7,267 nt of DNA from Chlamydiia bacterium (GTDB lineage Bacteria; Chlamydiota; Chlamydiia; Chlamydiales; FEN-1388). Location: contig PMZB01000140.1 of NCBI GenBank assembly GCA_003170575.1, positions 1 to 7,267 of the forward strand, read 5' to 3'. Both the position numbers and the translations under genes were made by a program. The first letter of the stretch is position 1, and each line of letters begins with the position of its first letter. The notes under the pieces were generated by a model, which was not told the DNA's origin, ran no database searches, and saw nothing but the letters and a program-made list of their open reading frames with translations. Shown one piece after another: positions 1 to 5,487 of the stretch.

Positions 1-302
1 AACTTGTGACAGAATTAAAAAATACAAGTTTTATCGGAGTGACTATCGGTGCAGGTGTAGCAGCATTCGCAACAGTGGGTGTAGCAGTATTGGGATCATT
101 TGTATACTGCCTGATAGCAGTTCCTACGGGAAATCCTGTTACCACGGGGTTAAAAGTAGGGATATTGGCGAGTGCAGTATCAATGGTTTGGGCACATCGT
201 CGGGGATGTTTTCGACAAGCATATTGGGACCGATTGGCAGAGCAGAGTGGCCCAATTTATCCATATCCATCCGGCTACTACGGTTACTACCTCCATAGCT
301 AA
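1..302 (+). CDS. RING/transmembrane protein paralogue, 3' part only (5' end outside window)
   Basis: This is the C-terminal part of a gene that begins before the window. The frame is already open at base 1 (codons begin at base 3), and its first visible residues LVTELKN equal residues 81-87 of the protein at 609-1121, so the GTG at 6-8 is an internal Val codon and not a start. What remains is a hydrophobic stretch (about residues 9-40 of the visible part), a short polar turn with PTGNP, a second hydrophobic stretch, then a VWAHRRG motif identical in the paralogue. The tail is tyrosine-rich (YPYPSGYYGYY) and differs from the paralogue. Between the two proteins only the entry to the first helix and the second helix with VWAHRRG are well conserved. 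A RING domain is predicted upstream of the window by analogy, not seen. Function unknown; a membrane-inserted effector is a guess from its sibling. Confidence 0.6.
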   Translation, partial: LVTELKNTSFIGVTIGAGVAAFATVGVAVLGSFVYCLIAVPTGNPVTTGLKVGILASAVSMVWAHRRGCFRQAYWDRLAEQSGPIYPYPSGYYGYYLHS

Positions 303-308
303 TTTCCT

Positions 309-501
309 TCATGGAAGGCATACATATGACCCACATGGGAGACAATGCTACGAATAAGACGGTACTACACCGGATTCCAACATTCCCTGACATACCTGTT
401 ATAAGAGGAACGAAAAAGGGAACGATCAGAAACCAGGGTTGGTTGTGGAAAAGAAATATCCCTGTTGCAGTGATTAGGCCCGCAAACAATGTGACAAGAA
501 G
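309..501 (-). pseudogene. Decayed fragment of mgtE (transporter C-terminal half, internally deleted)
   Basis: Read on the minus strand, 346-501 encodes a close match to residues of about 315-367 of the intact MgtE downstream, including FAGLITATGI, HNQPWFLIVPFFVPLITG and MSGNVGI, at roughly 87% nucleotide identity by eye. Bases 309-345 match the extreme 3' end of the intact gene (1116-1153). Between these two pieces the 339 bases equivalent to 1154-1492 are missing. A single-base deletion near 360 and another near 330 also break the frame, so no transporter can be made. The match stops abruptly at 501 (equivalent to 1649), inside the coding sequence, which marks the duplication junction. A longer open frame crosses this stretch but reads out of the MgtE frame after the break. 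Confidence 0.85.
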
Positions 502-587
502 TCCCTGAATATTTACTCATTTGACGATAAATATAAGTTATTGCAAACCACTTATGGACACGAAAATCATTTTTAGGATCATTCAGC

Positions 588-599
588 CCTAACGTTAGG
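588..599. promoter_or_regulatory. Perfect 12-bp palindrome in the leader of the RING gene
   Basis: CCTAACGTTAGG is its own reverse complement and lies 9 bases before the ATG at 609, followed by TAA and six T. It could be an operator half-site pair that also covers the ribosome-binding region (the only Shine-Dalgarno-like bases, TTAGG, are its right half). It could also be a very small stem with a T-run, but a 4-bp stem is too weak for a convincing terminator. I see no convincing sigma-70 promoter in 502-608. A TTGACG is present at 521-526 without a good -10 at the right distance. Confidence 0.25.
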
Positions 600-608
600 T
601 AATTTTTT

Positions 609-1121
609 ATGTCATCAATCTCTTTCACTAAAGTCACAAAATCTAATCCCGAAGAAGTCTGCGGTATTTGTTTACAGCCTTCGGGTACGGATTTTGTTGT
701 CCATGATGGCGGTAAAGACAATACAAAAATTCATCCATTTGATGTGAAATGTCTTAAAACATGGTTTGCTGAACACTCGGACAACCCAACATGTCCTACG
801 TGTAGAGCAAAGGTGAATACTCAGTCTCTTTTCTCTTGGAAAGAAAAACTTGTGACAGAATTAAAAAATTTAAGTCCTATCGCCATGTTCATCGGCGCGA
901 ATATAGCACTCGTCGCAACAACACTAATATTCGGCATAGCAGCAGATTCTATGGGATATTCTCTTTGCAGTGAGGGAGAAGTAAAGATAGTGATAGTGGC
1001 GAGTGCAGGATTAGTAGTTTGGGCACATCGGCGAGGAATTTGTGGGATGGAGAGGGCTGCCGAGCTCAATAGAATGGGCTACTATGACGTGTTCAGTGGC
1101 CAGTTCATCCCTTCTTCATGA
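609..1121 (+). CDS. RING-finger-like protein with C-terminal two-helix membrane hairpin
   Basis: A 170-residue protein. Residues 18-65 look like a RING/RING-H2 finger, the fold of many eukaryotic E3 ubiquitin ligases: CGIC at 18-21, IHPFDVKCLKTWF at 41-53 and CPTC at 62-65. The CL..WF spacing before a CPxCR is typical. Two usual zinc ligands look replaced (Lys40 where Cys 3 is expected, Asp45 at the fifth ligand), so binding may be atypical or H33 may substitute. Residues of about 88-111 and 125-139 are hydrophobic, split by a short polar loop, followed by VWAHRRG and a soluble tail. This bilobed hydrophobic layout resembles chlamydial Inc proteins and other secreted membrane effectors. The ATG at 609 is preceded by only a weak TTAGG. 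It is a paralogue of the gene at the window start, and its end overlaps mgtE by 6 bp tail to tail. RING assignment is fairly sure; ligase activity and secretion are inference. Confidence 0.75.
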   Translation: MSSISFTKVTKSNPEEVCGICLQPSGTDFVVHDGGKDNTKIHPFDVKCLKTWFAEHSDNPTCPTCRAKVNTQSLFSWKEKLVTELKNLSPIAMFIGANIALVATTLIFGIAADSMGYSLCSEGEVKIVIVASAGLVVWAHRRGICGMERAAELNRMGYYDVFSGQFIPSS

Positions 1122-2591
1122 AAGGTATACATATGGCGCCACATGGGAGACAACCCAGGCGACAAAGAAGTACATGTAAGTTGCAAGCACGTCATTACAT
1201 GCTGTCACAATGGGGCCTGAGGCTATTGCTGGATCTATGCCAAATCTAGCAAAAAAGAGCGGAGACAGCGTGCCTAAAATGGTGGCAGTAAAACAAGCTC
1301 CACACACCCCAGAGCTTACAACAATACCGACAAAAACAGGATCTATTGGCACATTTTGCAAGCCAGTAATATTAAGCGCATAGGCTGCCAAGCCGCAGAG
1401 GATGCCGAAACTCACGCCGATTAATACACCTATCCGAAGCTCGCGTGCAATTGCCACGCCAACGGTGCTTGGCGAAAGCTCCCCTATAGCCATGCTACGA
1501 ATAAGAACCGTACTGCACTGGATCCCGACATTCCCTGACATACCTGTTATCAGGGGCACAAAAAAGGGAACGATCAAAAACCATGGCTGGTTATGGAAGA
1601 GAGATATCCCCGTTGCAGTGATAAGGCCCGCAAACAATGTGACAAGAAGCCAAGGAGCTCTTGAGATGAATCTGCGCCAAGTGGGCTCATCTTCCCCAAT
1701 CTTTTCTGCGGTACCGCCAATGCTTGCAATCGTTTCATCAGCCATGTCCTCCATAGACTCGATAGCATCGTCTTGGGTGATCACGCCAATCAACTTTTCT
1801 TCATTATTAACAACGGGCAAAACTGGAAGGCGATATCGCTCAAACAACTCCACAACCTCATCTCGATGGGCATCCGGACCAACCCGGTAGATGATGGGAC
1901 GCATAAGTTTTCGCAAAGGCACGTCAGAAGGATTTACTATAAGGCTTCTTGCCGGCACATACCCTAGAAGGCTCATGTCCTCGCCCAGCAAATACACACA
2001 GCTTGTAAGATCTGTGCCCGGATTATCTCTGACTACCGCGGCAGCGTCTCCTACAGTTGAATCAAACGGAAACGCAAAAAACTCATTGGTCATCAGCCTT
2101 CCAGCTGTATCACGGCGGTGTTGTTGCAAGGCTGCAATCCGCCGGGCTTTGGTTTCGTCAAGCGATTCTAAAACCTTTTTCACGCGTCGAAATGGAAGGT
2201 CGTCAAGTACGGCCACCGCATCATCAGGCGGCATGCGCTCTAAGAGAAGACTCATCTCGTCATCAGGCAAAAATCGAAATAGCGCTACTCTTGTCGGATC
2301 AGTTGCATGAATGATGAAAGAGCTTTTGGAATCTATATCAGGCAGATTTTTATATACGATAAGCCTTGCGCTAATGGGAAGGCGGGTTGATGCACGAGCT
2401 AAATCGATAGGGTCGTGTTCTAAAGCAATTTGAACTAAGTCATGATGTTGATAAAGCGCTGTATATTTGTGTATAGCCCTCCCAAACTTCTCTAAAAGCA
2501 CATCGTCTTTTTGGGAAGTTTTTGACTCCAGCAAACCAACTGGAACTGGCCCCTCAATTATTTCAACACTATCTGTTTGCTCCATAAGCAC
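1116..2591 (-). CDS. mgtE: Magnesium transporter MgtE
   Basis: A 491-residue MgtE-family Mg2+ channel/transporter of the inner membrane. In order: a variable N-terminus; the helical MgtE N domain (about 35-165), with repeats such as LFRFLPDDE and LLERMPPDDAVAVLDDLP; two CBS domains (about 168-225, and 228-285 containing LPVLPVVNNEEKLIGVIT), which sense cytosolic Mg2+; a connecting helix; and the membrane domain (about 312-491) with five likely helices. Pore signatures are present: GMSGNVGIQCST at 350-361, DPAIASGP at 453-460 and the ND pair at 466-467 in the last helices, where the family's pore aspartate lies. Length is slightly above the usual 450. GTG at 2591 is taken as start (AGAAGA 11 bases upstream); ATG at 2585, two codons in, is an equal alternative. 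It diverges from zwf, converges on the RING gene, and its 3' third was partly duplicated upstream. Confidence 0.93.
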   Translation of the reverse strand: MLMEQTDSVEIIEGPVPVGLLESKTSQKDDVLLEKFGRAIHKYTALYQHHDLVQIALEHDPIDLARASTRLPISARLIVYKNLPDIDSKSSFIIHATDPTRVALFRFLPDDEMSLLLERMPPDDAVAVLDDLPFRRVKKVLESLDETKARRIAALQQHRRDTAGRLMTNEFFAFPFDSTVGDAAAVVRDNPGTDLTSCVYLLGEDMSLLGYVPARSLIVNPSDVPLRKLMRPIIYRVGPDAHRDEVVELFERYRLPVLPVVNNEEKLIGVITQDDAIESMEDMADETIASIGGTAEKIGEDEPTWRRFISRAPWLLVTLFAGLITATGISLFHNQPWFLIVPFFVPLITGMSGNVGIQCSTVLIRSMAIGELSPSTVGVAIARELRIGVLIGVSFGILCGLAAYALNITGLQNVPIDPVFVGIVVSSGVCGACFTATILGTLSPLFFARFGIDPAIASGPIVTACNDVLATYMYFFVAWVVSHVAPYVYLS

Positions 2592-2619
2592 ATGACATCA
2601 TATCTTCTATTGAATCACT

Positions 2620-2649
2620 ATTTTAGCAGAATGTCCCAACACAAGGCAA
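2620..2649 (-). promoter_or_regulatory. Candidate promoter for mgtE
   Basis: On the minus strand, TTGCCT (2644-2649) and TAAAAT (2620-2625) are separated by 18 bases and lie 29 bases or more before the mgtE start. This resembles a sigma-70/sigma-66 promoter, but the match is imperfect and the region is AT-rich, so it is a weak call. No M-box-like riboswitch structure is evident by eye in the short leader. Confidence 0.3.
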
Positions 2650-2708
2650 TGAAATTTAAGAGAATTTTTGATAATGAGGCACATATGTTTAATCCTAAAA
2701 GCATCTTC

Positions 2709-2737
2709 TTGACGAAAGCGCTAAAATACTGTATCTC
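2709..2737 (+). promoter_or_regulatory. Weak candidate promoter for the zwf operon
   Basis: TTGACG at 2709-2714 is a good -35 match. At 17 bases' spacing it faces TATCTC at 2732-2737, a poor -10 with only the first three bases fitting. It sits about 50 bases before the zwf start, within the 197-bp divergent gap. The rest of 2592-2788 holds no supported gene; short open frames there lack any recognisable content. Confidence 0.25.
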
Positions 2738-2776
2738 CTTGGTTATGCAGAAACATATTTGGCCTTCTGTGCATTT

Positions 2777-2785
2777 GGAGTGGAG
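2777..2785 (+). promoter_or_regulatory. Ribosome-binding site choosing the zwf start
   Basis: GGAGTGGAG lies immediately before ATG at 2789, with the first GGAG 8 bases from the start. This favours ATG 2789 over an in-frame TTG at 2759, which would add ten residues unlike the family and has no ribosome-binding site. Confidence 0.6.
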
Positions 2786-2788
2786 AAG

Positions 2789-4333
2789 ATGACAGATCAA
2801 GTTGCGTTTTTCAATCCTCTAGAGGATAAAACCATAGGCAAGCTGCCTGACCCATGTGTTCTTGTGATCTTTGGGGTCACAGGCGATCTTGCTGCAAAGA
2901 GGCTGCTTCCTGCTCTCTACAACCTTGCCCGCGAAGGTCAACTCCCCTCTCATTTTGCATGCGTAGGATTTGCTCGGCGTGAAAAAACAAATGAGCAATT
3001 CCGCAAAGAAATGTTGGACGATGTAAGTACGTATTCTCGAACTCAACCTATCAAAGAAGAAGTGTGGTCTGTTTTCAATGAACAGCTCTTCTACAATCGG
3101 TCTGAATTTGATAATGACGAGGGGTATAAAGCATTAAAAGAGCTGCTTAAAAACTTAGACTTGGAGTTTGGTACAAAAGGCAATCGCATCTACTACCTAT
3201 CCACTCCCCCATCCCAATTCCCGCTTATCATCAAAAAACTGCATCAGCATAATCTCATCTATGACGAGCATACATATCCAAACAAGTTCTCAAGGATTGT
3301 TATAGAAAAGCCTTTTGGTCATGATCTGTCAAGTGCGCTAGCCCTTGAGAGTACCCTAGAACTATATTTGCACGAAGATCAGATGTACAGGATTGATCAC
3401 TATCTTGGAAAAGAAACCGTGCAAAACCTTCTCGTGTTCAGATTCGCTAATGCCATATGCGAGCCATTATGGAACAATAAATACATAGATCATGTCCAAA
3501 TTACTGTCAGTGAAGAAGATGGTATTGGAACAAGAGGAAAGCTGTACGAAGAAGCAGGAACCCTTCGAGACATTGTCCAAAACCACATGATGCAACTTGT
3601 TTCCTTAATTGCAATGGAGCCGCCGGTCAGTTTAAATGCCAATAGCATCCGCGATGAAAAGGTAAAAATCCTCAACTCAATCCGGCCAATGACAGAAGAT
3701 CAAATCAAGCGATATGCAGTCCGAGGACAGTATGGACCAGGTTTTATTAAGGGAGAGCCTGTTCGCGGGTACACCCAAGAAGATAATGTCTCTTCCACTT
3801 CCTACATAGACACATATGTAGGTCTTGAACTTTTCATTGATACCTGGAGATGGACAGGAGTGCCCTTTTTCCTGCGCACAGGTAAACGACTTCCAAAGAG
3901 AGCAACGGAGATCGCAATCTTGTTCAAGGAACTGCCAGAGATTCTTTTCAGCTCTATTATTCCCCACCAAAATAACACACTTGTCATACGCATCCAGCCT
4001 GATGAGGGTATTTCACTCAAATTCAACTCAAAGATCCCTGGAAGTTCTACCCTTGTCCATCCAGTGAAAATGGATTTTCGATACAGCACTCACTTTGGAA
4101 CAACGCCTCCTGAGGCATATGAGCGCTTACTTTGCGATTGCATGCTTGGCGACCAAACTTTGTTTGCACGAAAGGATGAAGTTCTTGCTTCATGGAAAAT
4201 TATCCAGCCAATACTTGAGTGTTGGCAAACAACGCATCCCAGCACCTTTCCAAATTATGCTGCTGGAACATGGGGTCCTGCTGCAGCTGATCACATGATC
4301 CAACAAGAAGGACGCTTTTGGCGCCAGATTTAG
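2789..4333 (+). CDS. zwf: Glucose-6-phosphate 1-dehydrogenase
   Basis: A 514-residue cytosolic enzyme that oxidises glucose-6-phosphate to 6-phosphogluconolactone with NADP+, the entry step of the oxidative pentose-phosphate pathway. An N-terminal Rossmann domain carries the nucleotide-binding FGVTGDLAAKRLLPALY (28-44; a GxTGDLA variant of the usual GASGDLA). EKPFGHD is at 173-179, and the active-site signature RIDHYLGKE at 201-209 includes the catalytic His204 and the substrate-binding lysine. The C-terminal domain follows, with EEAGTLRDIVQNHMMQL, WRWTGVPFFLRTGKRLPKR and a terminal WGP motif. Length matches bacterial Zwf. It leads a co-directional cluster with opcA (10 bp gap), pgl and tsaD, so the first two pathway enzymes and the likely Zwf assembly factor are made together. 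All core motifs are intact. Confidence 0.96.
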   Translation: MTDQVAFFNPLEDKTIGKLPDPCVLVIFGVTGDLAAKRLLPALYNLAREGQLPSHFACVGFARREKTNEQFRKEMLDDVSTYSRTQPIKEEVWSVFNEQLFYNRSEFDNDEGYKALKELLKNLDLEFGTKGNRIYYLSTPPSQFPLIIKKLHQHNLIYDEHTYPNKFSRIVIEKPFGHDLSSALALESTLELYLHEDQMYRIDHYLGKETVQNLLVFRFANAICEPLWNNKYIDHVQITVSEEDGIGTRGKLYEEAGTLRDIVQNHMMQLVSLIAMEPPVSLNANSIRDEKVKILNSIRPMTEDQIKRYAVRGQYGPGFIKGEPVRGYTQEDNVSSTSYIDTYVGLELFIDTWRWTGVPFFLRTGKRLPKRATEIAILFKELPEILFSSIIPHQNNTLVIRIQPDEGISLKFNSKIPGSSTLVHPVKMDFRYSTHFGTTPPEAYERLLCDCMLGDQTLFARKDEVLASWKIIQPILECWQTTHPSTFPNYAAGTWGPAAADHMIQQEGRFWRQI

Positions 4334-4338
4334 GGAGA
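4333..4338 (+). promoter_or_regulatory. Ribosome-binding site for opcA overlapping the zwf stop
   Basis: GGGAGA begins on the last base of the zwf TAG stop (4331-4333) and lies 5 bases before ATG 4344. A second ATG at 4350 would have 11 bases' spacing. The arrangement suggests translational coupling of opcA to zwf. Confidence 0.55.
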
Positions 4339-4343
4339 CACTT

Positions 4344-5426
4344 ATGCAAATGTACGAAGATGAACTTTTTGGCACTCTCTCCACAACGCCATCCCCTGAA
4401 GGAAGCAATATGCTTCGGGCAAGCTTATTTACACTCATTGTCATTGCCCAGGACCAAGAACGCATTGCTCACGCTCAAAACCTCGTGCATCTGATCGCGC
4501 AAAAGTATCCCTGCAAGATCATCTTTATTGCTATAGATTCAGAAACAAAAGAAAGTTTCTTAAGGCGCCAATGCTCTCACCGCTGCATTACTGAAGGCAA
4601 GACCTCTATTACATGCGATCTACTTATGATTGAAACATCGGTTGAGGAAATTCACAAAGTACCATTTCTGATTATCCCTGAGCTTTCTTCTGATCAACCC
4701 GTATTTCTCCTCGTTGCGCATGAGCCAGAAGAAATCCCCCTGGTAAACATTCTAGAACCATATGTGGGCCGGGTAGTATTTGAAGCGCCTCGTGTCAATA
4801 ATATCGGCGCTTTTGCTGCCTCCATTCTTGCTCTTCCCCATCGAGCTAAGTATGTGGATCTTAATTGGGCAAAAACCAAACCGTGGAGAGAATCTCTTTC
4901 CAGAGTCTTTTCAACAAGCGAGAAGCTGTTGCATCTTAACATGAGCAACCGCATAGATATTCGCTATAGCAAAAACACTGATGTGTCTTTTGAAAGAGTA
5001 TCTGATGCCCAAGCACTCCTTCTTCAAGCTTGGCTGAGCAGCCGCCTCAACTGGATTCTTGTTTCCATAGATGAACAAAAAGATCACATACACATAAAGT
5101 ATACAAAAGATAATAAACCCTTTTCCGTGGTTCTTTTTCCCACGGATAACAACATCATGGAAGAGGGAAGCATCACAAGCATCGAGATCGCCGGTGAAAA
5201 TGAGGTCCACTATCTTCTTTCCTATGAACAAGATGACCGCCATATTGCGGTCCACGCTTCCACGCATGATCGCTGTGAAATGCCCTACACTCTCTTTGTG
5301 GGCAGCTTCCAAAAAGGAAGAGCGCTGGCTAGTGAAATCTTCCAGCAAGCCATGTCCGAACAGTACCTACCAAGCCTAAAAGTTCTTTCTTCCACTGCCT
5401 GGCAAAAAAAAAGAGCCAGCATCTAA
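4344..5426 (+). CDS. opcA: OpcA-like glucose-6-phosphate dehydrogenase assembly protein
   Basis: A 360-residue soluble protein resembling the OpcA family, known from cyanobacteria and actinobacteria as a factor that assembles or allosterically activates Zwf. The clearest mark is DLNWAKTKPWRESLSRVF (172-189), the family's D-NW---PWR core. AWLSSRLNW at 229-237 and an N-terminal alpha/beta domain beginning with LRASLFTLIVIAQDQ (24-38) also fit. The position directly after zwf and before pgl strongly supports the assignment. Overall similarity to classical OpcA looks modest, so exact function is inferred. The gene ends eight codons after a run of nine A at 5404-5412; -1 slippage there would add about 26 codons, ending on the pgl start, and +1 slippage would run into pgl. 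The C-terminus given here is the plain in-frame reading. Confidence 0.8.
   Translation: MQMYEDELFGTLSTTPSPEGSNMLRASLFTLIVIAQDQERIAHAQNLVHLIAQKYPCKIIFIAIDSETKESFLRRQCSHRCITEGKTSITCDLLMIETSVEEIHKVPFLIIPELSSDQPVFLLVAHEPEEIPLVNILEPYVGRVVFEAPRVNNIGAFAASILALPHRAKYVDLNWAKTKPWRESLSRVFSTSEKLLHLNMSNRIDIRYSKNTDVSFERVSDAQALLLQAWLSSRLNWILVSIDEQKDHIHIKYTKDNKPFSVVLFPTDNNIMEEGSITSIEIAGENEVHYLLSYEQDDRHIAVHASTHDRCEMPYTLFVGSFQKGRALASEIFQQAMSEQYLPSLKVLSSTAWQKKRASI
5404..5412 (+). other. A9 homopolymer: possible slippage or frameshift site at the opcA-pgl junction
   Basis: Nine consecutive A occupy the codons CAA AAA AAA AGA near the end of opcA. From this run the -1 frame is open until TGA at 5489-5491, which overlaps the pgl start as ATGA. 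The +1 frame is open straight into pgl, because the pgl frame has no stop between 5413 and 5488. Such runs are known sites of polymerase or ribosome slippage and of sequencing error; which applies here cannot be seen. Confidence 0.4.
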
Positions 5427-5478
5427 TTGTTGCGCATTGCCCATTAACCGTGTACTATCTGTGCAAAAAAAGGCGCCC

Positions 5479-5483
5479 AGGGA
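5479..5483 (+). promoter_or_regulatory. Ribosome-binding site choosing the pgl start
   Basis: AGGGA followed by AAAG precedes ATG 5488. Earlier in-frame candidates (TTG 5437, GTG 5461) have no comparable site and would add residues with no family resemblance. Confidence 0.55.
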
Positions 5484-5487
5484 AAAG

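Larger units (their letters stand above)
1..501 (+). repeat. Upstream copy of a diverged tandem duplication (partial at window edge)
   Basis: Bases 1-501 align in the same order and orientation to 847-1649: RING-gene 3' half, then converging mgtE 3' part. The first 24 complete codons share 53 of 72 bases with the downstream copy. The mgtE part is closer, about 87%. The 339-bp deletion in the mgtE part explains most of the length difference. The left end of this copy lies outside the window, expected about 345 bp upstream if the unit begins at the equivalent of 502. Confidence 0.8.
502..1649 (+). repeat. Downstream copy of the tandem duplication (inferred full unit, about 1,148 bp)
   Basis: The inferred unit runs from the junction at 501/502, where the mgtE fragment ends abruptly, to 1649, where homology to that fragment ends inside the intact mgtE. 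It holds the leader of the RING gene, the whole RING gene and the last third of mgtE. The right boundary is well supported by the alignment (shared GACAAGAAG, then unrelated sequence). The left boundary is inferred, because the matching leader of the upstream copy is outside the window. Confidence 0.65.

Noticed and set aside
6..8. GTG as the start of the first gene
   Set aside because: The preceding CTT GTG ACA GAA matches codons 81-84 of the paralogue, so the frame continues upstream of the window.
139..489. Minus-strand open frame of 116 codons covering the mgtE remnant
   Set aside because: Only its first part follows the MgtE frame. After the frameshift and deletion it reads antisense to the RING paralogue. 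It is a chance open frame over a pseudogene.
311..508. Plus-strand frame of 65 codons opposite the mgtE remnant
   Set aside because: The same antisense frame is open opposite the intact mgtE (around 1402-1890), so it is a by-product of MgtE codon use.
365..721. Minus-strand open frame of 118 codons spanning the duplication junction and the RING gene start
   Set aside because: It is antisense to the RING domain and out of the MgtE frame, with no recognisable motif. It is a shadow.
1891..2314. Plus-strand frames of 139 and 85 codons inside mgtE
   Set aside because: They are antisense to the well-supported MgtE N and CBS domains, serine/arginine-rich low-complexity translations typical of shadow frames.
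2759..2788. TTG start adding ten residues to Zwf
   Set aside because: No ribosome-binding site, and the added residues do not resemble the family. ATG 2789 has GGAG at good spacing.
2577..2800. Short open frames on both strands of the mgtE-zwf gap
   Set aside because: They overlap each other and the ends of real genes, have no ribosome-binding site or motif, and lie in AT-rich promoter-type sequence.
5437..5487. TTG start adding 17 residues to Pgl
   Set aside because: ATG 5488 has AGGGA directly upstream and begins at the usual family N-terminus. The upstream open stretch is discussed only as a possible fusion linker.
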